From contig NC_088778.1 of NCBI RefSeq assembly GCF_954871325.1, forward strand, positions 2,265,743-2,329,742: a stretch of 64,000 nucleotides of DNA. Reading direction: 5' to 3'. A program made the position numbers and the translations under genes. Shown here in pieces: positions 12,504 to 23,881 of this stretch. The DNA comes from Gordionus sp. m RMFG-2023 (Eukaryota; Nematomorpha; Gordioida; Chordodea; Parachordodidae). Each line of letters begins with the position of its first letter. The stretch's first letter is position 1. The notes under the pieces were generated by a model that was not told the DNA's origin, did no database searches, and was given only the letters and a program-made list of their open reading frames with translations.

Positions 12504-15500
12504 ATGAATGTTATTGTAGATATAACTGATAGAGGTTGCTATCATATTCAATCACTGATGAGAGTTTCTACTCTGGAAAATCTTATTTTTCTTAGGATAT
12601 ATCCAGCCATACTAATTCTAGGATATATTGGAAATTCGATTGCTTTTGTATATCTATTATGCAAGTAAAAATTTCCTAGAAATTAAAAAAAATTATAAAG
12701 AGCATATATATACACTACCTAAAAAAACTTTTTATTTATTTTTGATATAGATAACAATTACAAATCCCAAAGTTTTGTTCACATTAGTAACTTAGTTATC
12801 TTGCCTTTATAAAATTGTGATCATTTTTATTGGGTTCGTGTAATGTCGCATTAAAAATTGAAATTTTTTTTTTTAAAAAATATAATATAACTATATTTTA
12901 TGTTAAATAAGGTTTGTGATTTAAAAAATTATGTAGTTTCTAATAAATTTTTAATTTAATGAAAGATCAATAATGGTAAAAACAGGCAATTTTTTTTTCA
13001 CATTGATTCTCGTCTTTTAATAAATTTTGTTGCATAGCTAAAGTTTTGTGTGTTTTAATAACATTTTATAGATCTCACGTTACTAAATGCACATATGGTA
13101 GATAGTGTGTATAGAGAAATACATCTTTTAACCAAATTTGAAACAACTAGCTCAGATAAAAAAGAATATAGACATTTGTGTTTTAGTCCCACCTGCCAGA
13201 TAACCCCAGTCTCCTTCCCCTGTTATTTTTATTTTTTTAAAAAATAGGCAAATTGGAAACTATGGTCACCTCCATTTTTTACAATCCGAATCAGCAGAAA
13301 GTATTATTAGTTTAACCCTATTGAACTATTTATTATAAATATTTACTAATAAACTCTATTATAATGTTAATTAGGCTTTTGGTTTAATCATAACCAGAGG
13401 TATTCAGTTAAATGGAATAAATTTCACAATTGAGATTTTTATAAAGAACGTATATCAGTCCTTGTTTGGGAGCTTGTGATATATTTCTTAGCTAAGATAT
13501 ATATTACCTCTAAAATAGTGATGAGAAATTTAAGTTTTTTCAGAGTGATTTTAATGGGAAATTCCTTATGAGATAATGTTGTCAATATATAACTGTTGAA
13601 ATTGAATTATTTCCACGTTTTATCATAGATAATTATTACACATTTTTCATTGATTATCATTTTATTTTAAATCATAATTTAAATTTTATTATATGATAAA
13701 TTACATTTTTATTTTCCAAGTTTTTTTTATCCCTTTATATATCCTTTTTTTAAACAATATTAAAAAAAAATAAACAATACAAATTGATGTATAAAAAAAT
13801 GTTAATATAATTCACCGATGAAATTTAAATACAAATTGATATATAAAAAAATAAATCAATTGCCAAAATAAATAATAAAATAACATCGATCAACATATTC
13901 AACATTCCACCCTCCAAAGATATTCGGCTTATGATTTCCTTGGATAAGTTGAGTGGTAACGTCATTAAAATTCATGATAACCAGCAATACGCCACCCATG
14001 TTCATGGTGCAGTCTTCTTTTCAAACCGAACGATGGCTTGGTAAAGTAAAGGCAACCCCTAGCTAATTTCTAAACCGGATCGCTTGTGCATGGCATCGGA
14101 CATCTAGATTCCTTTCGAGCAAGGTATATTTTGTCGTGCTTCAGCCAGAAATCCAATTTCTGAGTCGTTGCATCTTTCTAGGTGGACGGAATTATCCATG
14201 AAGGTATGATCCTAGGCTCAGCATCGGACTTCAAGCGAACTTTCTCTGGTCTGACCATTTTGTGTTTGTAGGAGTAAGTTGATTCGAGATCTTTTTTTGT
14301 TGTCGAGATTATCTTCTCGACATCATTTTCTACATTACCCACTAGAACGTTTTTAAAATGTTGTTGAAGGGTGTGGAGCCACATATGTCCTAGCAGGGGA
14401 ACCTTATCACAATCGACTACAATGGCCTCCAGTGTATGTGAGTTTCCTTCATACTTAACGTTCACATCGGCAAGACCAAATATATTGATAACGCTGCCGT
14501 CATAACCAATGAGTTTAATATCCGTCTTACGCATTGCGGTTATGTCTACAGTCTTAGCTGTCAGCTTCGGAAGTATACTGTAACTAGTACCGATGTCAAC
14601 TTGCATCAAGGTGGGTATGTTGTTGATGCTCACTGTCAAGTTGTACGCGTCATATATGGTATTTTTGACCTCCAGATTGTACACTTCCCAAATTTTGCAG
14701 ATTACTTTAAGGTCTGTGTTTGAGTCGTCGTCATCAACAATTACTTCGATGTTCATAGCACGGTTCGTATTCAATTGACAATCACGATCTTTGTAATCAG
14801 AAAATCTATTGTAAGAATTATTGTCATTTTTGTACTGGTTAGACCTCGACGAATATTTCTGAAAGCCATTTATATTTTGAGGGTTGTGTCTGTGCTGACC
14901 ACGAGGGGATAGTTGATTCGGTTATCACTTCTATAGCAGTCATCCGTCAATCAGGGCTTTGATGATGGTCACAATGATAGTGGTGGCGATTGCCATGGAC
15001 GTTGTACCCGCTATTGTTGTATCGATCGTCGCAGTAATTATCGTTGCGATTATCGAAACGATTGAGGTTATAGTGACAATTATCTTAGCTTTGATTAAAA
15101 CGATTGTCGTGGAAGTTGTCGTAGCGTAAATCGTAACGTTCATCAAAATGCTGTGCGGGGCGATTGTCATTAATGAACTGGGGTTGCTTGATAGATTTAC
15201 CATGTGCGTGAGAGTCTTGAATGGGTTTTGTTGTTACGTAACTATTTTTGACTCTGCCCATGTGATTAACCTCTTGTACCAGGTGATTTATTAAAATGTA
15301 ACAATTTCATCTCGCCCTTAATGCCACTTGGGTTAGCGGTGACTTCCTCTAGACCTAGATTGTAAATTTCTTCTATGGTCAAAGAGTTCTTGAACACTTT
15401 CCTGATATCTTTGGAATACGAAGATATTCTCACTTTCTCAATAATTCTCTGAATGCCGTTAAATTTACATTCTTTATTGAGTCGTGCTACGCGCGTGCAA

Positions 15501-18500
15501 GCCGAGAATATCTCATCCTTGCCTTGAGTTTTAGCATAAAATAATGATAATTTAGCGTTCTCGGTCTTTGATGGATGTTGTAACTTGAATTTGCCAAGCA
15601 GGGCGATTGGGTCCTGGAAGTCTTCCTCATTGCAAATTGCCCCAATATTATTGAATTTGTCATCAGGAAGACTTCGAAGAAATAAATCGGACTTTTCTCC
15701 GTTGGAGATCTTGCTGGTGTTGAAGAAATTTTGCAATTTCCCTATGTAGGCGCTGTCATCACTACTAAATTTGGGGAAATCCAGCTTGACAAATACAGTC
15801 ATATATGTGGAATTGTACAAAGCATCCATCGTAACAGAATTATAATCGATAAAGGCGTGAAATAGAATAAATGTACATTGTAAAATCAAGATCAAATTTA
15901 GAGATAGTAGTTACGCAACGTACGTAAATTGGCCTCCATGTTGAAATTGTGTTGTTTCCACGTTTTATCATAGATAATTATTACACATTTTTCATTGTAT
16001 ATCATTTTATTTTGAATCATAATTTAAATTTTAATATATGATAAATTACATTTTTATTTTACATTTTTTTTAATTACTTTATATTTCATTTTTTAAACAA
16101 TAATAAAAAAAATAACTAATACAAATCTATAATATATATAAAAGCCTTGTCACAAAAATCATGTCACACTTTTCATGTCCCACTTTTCATATCATACTTT
16201 ATAATATATATTTAAAAAATCGTTAATTTTGAAAAGTGCCTATGGCCCAATCGGGCAAGACTTCGCTTACAAATCTAGATAGTTTATTGGATTGGACTTG
16301 GGTTCGAACCCCGGCAAATTTTTTTTTCTTAATCTGGTAAAATTTTTTTTTTTCTTAATCTGACAAAATTAATCAATAGATACGATTCTGTGCTACTTTA
16401 AAATTCAAACTATTTTCCTGAAGATAATTAAATACATTTAGAACTTTATATACATCAAGTACCAATTCAAGTACGAGATTTATTTAAATACTTTTTTAAT
16501 TCTTGAATTTATGTATAATTTAAAATTTAAACCATTATATGGGGAATAAGAATTTTTTCTTTTATTTGATGAGGGACGAATAAGAAATTTTCTTAACATA
16601 TGAGGTGTTTTTAAAAAATTTATATTTATTTGGGGTTTTCTAAAATTTTCCATTATTTTTAAAAAATATGTTAATAAAGTATATATTTAGTCATTTTAAT
16701 TTTATAATCTAAAAATTTATTATTGCTTGATGAGAGTTTTATGTTAAAACCCTTAAGAAGGATCCATTCCACATTGAATTTTATACAACTTTATATCTCT
16801 CTATTAGGTAATTTTTATGCATAAGTAAATAGTTGCATCTCTCTTATCTTTTCTGAAATTGGCCTTTCTACATACATGCATTCCATAGTTTTGTATATTT
16901 TCTCATAACTTCATGATTTAATTGTAGAATGTATATTTTTCATAACTTATTAACATTTTTGATTAAATGTATAACTTATTTGTTATACTTATAAATAATT
17001 ACCTCCTATTATCTGTTAACTTAGAATATCTTCATTTTTTTTCTATTGTAATTTAATAACAATGTCTTAAATTTAAATTTATATTTTGTAACTAAGTAAT
17101 GAATCATTTGGAAGGGTGGTGGTTTGTTTAAAATTAAATAAGGATGAACATATTTTTAGCTACTTTAATATGTATTCATGATTTTTATATAAATACTAGG
17201 AGCTAACCAGTAGAATGATAGGTAAATCAGATATTTCCCCTTCATTTGATCCTAATTTTGAAAAATTTTCCCAATAATATAAATGGCAAAAAATATATAC
17301 ATATTAGACAGATTTAATTCTTATAAACCCCTACATCACACCTATTTTTCTGGATCCAAAGAAAAAATAAATTATTCTGAGTTTTCCTAGGTTTGGGAAA
17401 TATTTTTCACAATTAATATAGTCTTAGATTCCTGATAATTTTTTAATTTTAAATATGGGTTAAAAATTGGCCTGAAAATTTCTTTTGGAGGCCAGGCCTG
17501 ATCAAAAACCAAGGCCCATGCAACTTTTATATTCTGATTGTATTTTTAAATGCATTGTGACTTTTTATATATTTTATCTCAGTTCTCAACTATCAAAATT
17601 ATTATGGTCTTTTTGAGAAAATTTTCCCAAGTGCGAGGACCTGGCTTGTAAATTTTTTTAATATTAGGCATAGGTGTAATATTTAACACAGAATATTTAT
17701 ATGGCCCTCAGGTAAAAGCTAATTTAAATATATTTTTAATAAAAAATAGTATTCATTCTCAGTCTTAATGGGTTGGCCTTTGTTTGAAGTAGGGGTATAA
17801 AAAATAGATATGATTTTTAGAGATTTACCTATCTCCCGGGTTGGGAAAAAATTTTAAAAATTACTATGGGTTGGCCATGCTTGGGAAAATTTTTTTATAA
17901 AATTTTTATAGGTTGGGCTGGGTTTGAAAAGTATTTTTATAAATTATATTAGGCTGGGCTTGGGGAAAATTTTTCAAAAATATTATGAGCTAGAATGCTT
18001 GAGAATTTTATTATTATTAACTATGAGTCAGACATTGGCCTAATAAAATTTTTATGCAGGTCTGGGCTCGGCCTGATCAAAAAACCTAATGAAAATCTGA
18101 TTTTGATTGTATTTTTAACATTATAATTATTTAAATATTTTATTTCAGTTCTCAACTTTCAAAATTATTATATTCACTGGGCTTGGAAGAATTTTTCAAA
18201 ATTATTATGGCTTTGTACTTGGGAATTTTTTTAATATTAATTAGGTAAAAATGCAGTAATATTTATCAAATAATATTGGTATTATCAAAAGCTTTAAATT
18301 TAATTTTACCAAACCATAGTATTTACACTTCGTTTTAATGGATTAAACCTGGCATGAGAGGGGGGGGGAGGAGGGATTAAAAGAATAATAATTGGATATT
18401 ATTTTCAAATAAGAGGTAACAACTATCATAAAAGTAAGAAGAAAATTCTCATTCCCCGTCATTTTTGACGGGCTATCTTCTAGTTGATGTATAAAAATAT

Positions 18501-20704
18501 GTTAATAAAAATTTTCACCAATTAAATTTAAATACAAATAAAAAAATAAATCAATTGCCAAAATAAATAATAAAATAACATCGATCAACAAATTCAACAA
18601 TAACTAAGATACATTAAATTGTAATATTATATATATTTCTCTCATGGAATTCTGATATATCCAATTACCGCAATATTTCTTAAATAAAAATGGTTATCCT
18701 GCTCTACAGCTATAAATTTGTTATATAATATAACTATAAACTAAACAAATAGTCTATGCTAAATTATTCTAAATCTTTACAATTAAGGATATACAAGATG
18801 ATACAGGAAACAGGGGTACCTTTTGATCCTAACATTTGTATTAATTATTCAATAATGAATCGTTTCAGACGTATTTTGTTCAATATTCTTTTTTGCTTTT
18901 CACACACACCAAAATCTTCTTCGCCGATAGGCGATATATCATATAATTTTTCTGATATAATAGGGATAAATATTTTATACGCCATTTATTTTGCCTTTAA
19001 TCTGTGTATAATGATTGTCCTAACCTCAAATCCTTTCTTAAATTATTATTGGAAAAGCGGTGACCATTCCTCATTACATAAGCAGATATGGTTCGGATTC
19101 AGGTGGAATAACTACAAATCAAATTATTATCAACCTTTAATACAGACGCTCATAAATATCAGTTTTTCACTATCGATAATGATGTGCTGGTATGGCTACT
19201 CTCTGATTGAGCATAGAGATTATCTCAAATTTTTTACACCAAAATACCTTAAATGCACCATAATAATTACTATAATATATTCTATAATTATGTTCACCCC
19301 CGTAACCTTTTGCGACAAGATATTGAAAGGAAAACTTTGTCACGATCAGAACTTTAAAAATAACAGTATTGAGGAGAGAGAAAAAACATCATTCACAAAA
19401 ATGGTTTACTCTGAAATAAGCAATCATAGTGGATATGAAAAAAACTTAATAGAAGACTTACCCTTGAGTACTTTTTATTTAGCAGTTTATAATGTATTTG
19501 CGACAAAGTCATCTACAAAGTGGATCATATATCAAATTATTAGAGAACTGATTTCAAAATTTATTCCTTTGTCTACTATATGTTATGCGTATATTCACAT
19601 GATTAGTAAAAAGATAAAATCAAACTATAAAATTAGCAACACATCAATGCAATTCGCGAATGATTATCAAAGACATACCAGGAGACCAATATATGGATCT
19701 AGAACCCATTCCTTAAAAAAGTTTTTACACTCATCCAAAAAAAGAGAAACACTTCAAGAAGACATTGAAATGAACGTCAACATTGAAATAGAAAATGCAT
19801 CGAAAACTCCCAAACCAACTCCAACTACGATTTCAGGTATAATATTTATATTTTCTAATAAAAGAATTGTTGTTTAGCTAAAAATAGGAAACTTTTTTTA
19901 ATAGTAGTAAATAAAATATATATTGAATTTGTAAACTGTAGAATAATTACACTCAAATCACGCGAAAAGCTTAAAGTATGCTATCTTAGACACTATTTTA
20001 TAGATTACTTAATATAAAATAATTCTGCGTATATTTTCACTTTAGAGAAATTTTTCTAACTGGAATTGTGAAATCCATTTTATTTTCGTATTGGTATTTG
20101 TTTGAATATTACATTAAATATGCATGATCTTTGTTGAAAACATTTTTAATGGAAGTAGATAGATATCATAATTTTAACCTGGTATTTGTATTTTATTGTA
20201 ATTGAGACAATTTGTTTTTTTTAAAAAAATATTTTATGATAATAAACCTAAAATTTATGTTATACTATTTATATAATCATAACATTTATTATCATCTAAA
20301 TATTATCTATAATTATAGTACCTTACGTCGAGAAATCATCTCCTACTCAAAGGACAATCATTAATAGAACCAATTTCTCTTTCCCAACTCAAGAGAAGAA
20401 TAAAACAATACTTGCAAACGCGAGTATCTTTGATCAGTTATCTCAGCAAATGGGTGTATCAAACAGGTATGGAATAAATCTAACCACTTTCAGTCTCCTA
20501 GTTTTTCAAAATATAGTATTCATGATGCCAATCATAATAATTAACATATTCTGGAATTGTTTTTTGAGTTTAAATACATCGATTTTAGCAAAAATAGATA
20601 TGATCTACCATTTATTTATCCTCTTATTTGTCACAACATTGTTTTACTTTGAAATCCTTTTCAATTCAAATTGGCGAGCTTTTATAAAGTATAACAAGAG
20701 ATGA
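12504..20704 (+). CDS. receptor gene B: divergent class A GPCR-like seven-helix protein
   Basis: Exons 12504-12664, 18788-19836 and 20319-20704 (TGA) give about 531 residues with the same splice phases as gene E. Helix 1 in exon 1 reads LILGYIGNSIAFVYLLC with the GN motif. Exon 2 carries helices 2-5, including FSLSIMMCWYGYSLIEHRD around the helix 3 end and FIPLSTICYAYIH for helix 5. Exon 3 begins with a hydrophilic loop (PYVEKSSPTQRTII), then helix 6 (LLVFQNIVFMMP) and helix 7 ending TTLFYFEILFNSNWRAF. The DRY arginine is absent, and the helix 7 proline of NPxxY is replaced by Thr. Intron 1 is 6.1 kb because an antisense LTR fossil plus a Helitron entered an intron that is only 154 nt in gene E. 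Intron 2 is 482 nt. The reading frame is intact, so it is probably functional. The ligand is unknown. Confidence 0.75.
14178..14774 (-). pseudogene. LTR-element aspartic protease region (fossil)
   Basis: The minus-strand frame contains a retropepsin-like fold signature: the active-site-like VDIGTSYSILPK near residue 59 and, about 65 residues on, the flap/hydrophobic block VPLLGHMWL resembling the usual LLGxDWL. This is the protease part of the LTR fossil that spans 13594-18599, lying downstream of the Gag-like region. It is a relic, not a host gene. Confidence 0.6.
15266..15895 (-). pseudogene. LTR-element Gag-like region (fossil)
   Basis: The minus-strand frame of ~200 codons resembles the alpha-helical capsid-type Gag of small LTR elements: LDFPKFSSDD near the N-terminus, FLRSLPDDKFNNI, and a downstream helical region. 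It lies just inside the 5' LTR and primer-binding site of the fossil, in the expected gag position. Family is assigned by position and general similarity only. Confidence 0.5.
16126..18483 (+). mobile_element. non-autonomous Helitron inserted in an LTR
   Basis: The element starts TCTATAATAT and ends CTAG. A hairpin (CCCGTC, six-base loop, GACGGG; 18455-18472) lies seven bases before CTAG. It splits the LTR exactly between A and T without a target duplication: the intact sister LTR at 13594 reads ACAAATTGATG across the site. These are the defining Helitron features. No Rep/helicase ORF is present, so it is non-autonomous. Inside are a tRNA-like pol III promoter pair (16243-16311) and imperfect repeats of a GGTTGGGCTTGGGAAAA-type unit (about 17460-18240). 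Confidence 0.88.
16243..16311 (+). other. tRNA-like pol III A and B boxes inside the Helitron
   Basis: TGGCCCAATCGG (16243-16254) fits the A-box pattern and GGTTCGAACCC (16301-16311) is a perfect B box, followed by T-runs. The pair looks like the head of a tRNA-derived SINE or a captured tRNA relic. A full cloverleaf is not evident. Confidence 0.4.
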
Positions 20705-20843
20705 ACCTTAATTTCAAAAAAACAATTATAACCTAGATATATTATATTACATTCATTTTAATTTTAAAATAAATCGTGTTCAATTAATATTTAAAAAAAT
20801 TATCATAAACGATTGTTGGAATAACTGTCCTATTATTATAATA

Positions 20844-21402
20844 CTAGCTGATAGCCCGTCACAAGAATGACGGGGAATTATAATTTTCTCCTTTATTCAA
20901 TGATGGATAAATAATAGATTTTACCTTTATTTTGTTGATGGATTGAATCAGAAACTTACATAAGAGATATAATTCAGAAATTTAAATTTATTTATATGAG
21001 TTGTTATTCTAAAATTTTCCATTATTTTTGATAAAATATGTTTATGAAAAGTTGCAAAAATTACAGACCTATGATATATTATAAAAGTGATAATTCATTA
21101 AGATGGTTTTTAATTTTAACGACTCCCCAGGATTATAAATATAAAAAATAAGAAAAAATGAATATTAACACATATGCAAATTATTTGTTCATGTTGAAGG
21201 AAATAAGTATATACATTTAATACATATTTAATAAGATGAAAATTTTAAACTTTCATCAAAATATGGTAAATTTCTGATTTCACACCTCATATAGGCTTAT
21301 TTTCTAACTTGTCTACCAATAAGATGAAAATTTTTGATTCATCCATCATCAAATAAAGGAGAAAATACTAATTTTTGTCAATCTTGATGAACTACCAGCT
21401 AG
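20844..21402. mobile_element. Helitron-family element with 3'-type ends at both sides
   Basis: The left end is a reversed Helitron 3' terminus: CTAG (20844-20847) followed by the hairpin CCCGTC...GACGGG (20855-20874). The right end reads CCAGCTAGT with CTAG at 21399-21402 and a decayed hairpin. The two sub-terminal regions are inverted copies (shared TTCTCCTTTATT-type block). It is related to the 3' end of the Helitron at 16126. The left terminus sits at the same distance after exon 3 as in gene E (61369), so it predates the B/E duplication. Confidence 0.6.
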
Positions 21403-22962
21403 TAATCATATAAATGCAAATATTAACTTATGCATAATTATTTTATTAAAGGGTATTTAATCATATAAAATTCAACTATTTATTAGGTTATGTGATATAT
21501 AAGTCGTGTAGATAGCCTTTTTTTTATGTTAAATTTCATTTATTTTTGATGATTAATATTTTTTTTGATTATTTTTGCTCGTTCATTCTTTGAATATATT
21601 ATTATTAATATTTTAAAAAGGATTTATATACCAAAAATTGTTATTTTTAGATTATAGATATTATTCAAAATATATTTATTTTTATAGTAGATATAAAAAG
21701 AGAAAGAAAAAATAAAGGAAATAAAATTATTATAGTTGTTTTCCTTCATATTATTTGTTTCATTGCTTTCAAAACTTCGCGCAAAAGAGTAAAATAAAAG
21801 AAAAAATAAAACATTAATGGTAAAAATCTTTAAATATATTTATACAAAGTTAAAAGAACAAATTGAAAAACGCCCAACAAATTAAGTAGTTTTTCTGGAA
21901 CCCTTACTTAATTCACCAGAGCTTTGAGTAAGCTTGCATTTTATAATGATATGGATCCATTCTTCAATAAGATCAATATCCATTTACTGATAATTTATCT
22001 AAATCTGAGGCATCTTGACCTTGTGTATGCAATGTGAATTATCTAAAATAAAATGTAATATAAATTACCTATATTTTTAAGGTCTTCTGGTGAGGTATCT
22101 TGGGTATTATATAAAATCACCACCATTAAAATTAAAATATATAATCTAGAATCACATGATAGAAATTACTATATGCTAAGATATTTATTATGATTATCAT
22201 TGGATAAATATTTAAAAGAATACTATTGGCTGAATTTGATTGACATTTTTTAATGATTATTTCTCGACAAATTTGTGAATTTATGATATTTAATGTAAAT
22301 TCGTAACTAATTATAAATCAATAACCTTAATTTCTAAATTGGACGTGAAAATATGTATCTAATTTTATTGTGGGACGGAGTATATAGATATCAAAGCATT
22401 TTGATTTTATTATTATTATAAGTAGAATTAATTTAAATTGAATTATTGTCATTGTATGCTTTACCATTCAATTCACTTAAACATTTTAAAAAAAATTAGT
22501 CAAACCTAAAACTAGTCCAGAATCCATTTAGAAAATTACTCAATGCTTTACTGAGCACTTTTTAAAAAAAAACTATGTAGAGGTTTTGCCAATAAGGTAT
22601 TCCGGTATAAGACCTATCCTAAAATTTTAGACAATCAGGCAAAATCATTTTAATTAAGATGGTATATTGACAATACACTTTGCCGATAAAATAGGTAGAT
22701 TTTCACCAATAATATCATTCAAATATTAATGTTATTACGTTATTTAATCTTTAATAATATTAATTCAAATTCAAATAATAAGACCTAAATTAAGATGTAT
22801 TTCATATATTTTACTACTTTACTATCAATTTTAAAAATATTATTATTTAAATGACAAAAAATTAATGTAATAAATTGAACTATCAGATTTTTATTATTGG
22901 ATAATTAATTAATACAAATTGACCGAAAAGGTGGTGGTATGGGACTGGGGTTAATTAAATCT

Positions 22963-23084
22963 TTGGCATATAGCACCTATAAATGATTTGCAATTAATTT
23001 TTTATATTGTTTATATAATTAGATGTGTATTTGGATAAAAATTAAAAATTATTTTATGATGCAAGGTTGATTTAATGAACGCAA
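22963..23084 (+). promoter_or_regulatory. conserved upstream motifs before the orphan exon
   Basis: TTGGCATATAGCACC (22963-22977) and GATTTAATGAACGCAA (23069-23084) match elements at similar positions before gene E (58844 and 58912). The second also matches gene A (4767) and, less well, gene D (49981). Spacing to the ATG is similar. Confidence 0.35.
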
Positions 23085-23161
23085 CAACCATCTATATATA
23101 AATTAAACTAATAAAAACTTGATTTTAAACATTAATTTTTAACTAGTTAATATATTATTTG

Positions 23162-23322
23162 ATGAATATTATTGTAGATATAACTGATAGATGTTGCTAT
23201 CATGTGGAATTACTGATGAGAGTTTCTACCCTGGAAAATCTTGTTTTTCTTAGGATATACCCAGCAATACTAATTCTTGGATATATTAGAAATTCAATTG
23301 CTTTTGTCTATCTATTATGCAA
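23162..23322 (+). pseudogene. orphan B-type receptor exon 1
   Basis: A complete 161-nt exon 1 of the B/E subfamily (MNIIVDITDRCCYHV at the start, LLCK at the donor) with an intact AA|GTAAAA donor. The helix 1 GN motif is changed to RN (GYIRNS), an unusual charge in a membrane helix. No B-type exon 2 or exon 3 follows. Beyond 23560 the sequence is transposon debris up to the A-type remains at 42750. I infer a receptor gene whose body was lost. Transcription could still start here from the conserved upstream motifs. Confidence 0.7.
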
Positions 23323-23564
23323 GTAAAAGTTTCCTAGAAATCATAAAAAAAAATTTGGATAATATATACCAAAAAACCTTTTTATTTATTTTTATTATTT
23401 TATAGTAAATAATATATATAAAAATCAACATTTATAAATATATAAAAATAGTTAGTTTTAATTATAAAAAAATTTATATAATATAAAAATATATATATTT
23501 GGTAATATTAATTTTTTATTTATTTTGTATGCATTTTAATAATAAAATCCTTTCAATATTATTA

Positions 23565-23770
23565 TTTCCAAGTCTAGAGCGACTAATATAGGTTTTGCCT
23601 TACTCAGTAATCCTTCAACACTAGCACTTGAGCATGGGATAGAGTTTTAATCATCATGGTAAATGATGGATTATCAACCAAAGACATTGGCGGAACTGTT
23701 ATCAATTATAAAATCAACAATAACTTTATCAGCCAGTTTCTGAGAAATTGGCATGTGCATAATTAATCAA
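23565..23770 (-). mobile_element. hAT transposase C-terminal fossil
   Basis: Minus-strand frames show MSLVDNPSFTMMIKTLS and then CSSASVEGLLSKAKPILVAL. These are the conserved LVDNPSF and SSAxxERxFSxAGxI blocks of hAT transposases, joined by a frame change. Only ~70 codons remain and I found no termini. Confidence 0.6.
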
Positions 23771-23881
23771 TATCAGTAGCAAATTAAATATGAAATAACA
23801 ATTAATAATGGGCTCATGATATTAAGAACTAACTATGGGAAAACAATTATTATAAATATATCCATAGTATTATAGTATTAT

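Larger units (their letters stand above)
13594..18599 (-). mobile_element. antisense LTR-retrotransposon fossil (gag-pro only) in intron 1 of gene B
   Basis: Two LTRs of about 310 bp begin TGTTGAA and end TTCAACA: 13594-13904 and 15939-18599, the latter split by a Helitron. The flanking target duplication ATAAC is 5 bp and intact. On the minus strand, inside the 5' LTR, TGGAGGCCAATTTACG is a primer-binding-site candidate, and a purine tract (GGAGGGTGGA) precedes the 3' LTR. Contents in order are a Gag-like region and a retropepsin-like region; no RT, RNase H or integrase remains. The element is broken and non-autonomous. The LTRs differ at many positions, so it is older than the Ty3-type element at 32990. 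The superfamily cannot be settled without RT. Confidence 0.8.
20705..23161. other. spacer between gene B and the orphan exon
   Basis: Apart from the Helitron-type element at 20844-21402 I see no gene. 21870-22000 and 22260-23160 align with 57600-57830 and 57930-59005 upstream of gene E, so this is another copy of the B-type upstream region. It includes a G-rich tract at 22931-22950 and the motif pair listed at 22963 and 23069. Confidence 0.5.

Noticed and set aside
13070-13220. Open stretch after an acceptor-like TTATAG in intron 1 of gene B
   Set aside because: Short, no domain, no conservation in the other receptor genes; B exon 1 joins exon 2 in frame without it.
14940-15203. 87-codon Thr/Ile-rich minus-strand ORF
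   Set aside because: Low-complexity frame over a Asn/Arg/His-type repeat region between the Gag- and protease-like parts of the LTR fossil; not a gene.
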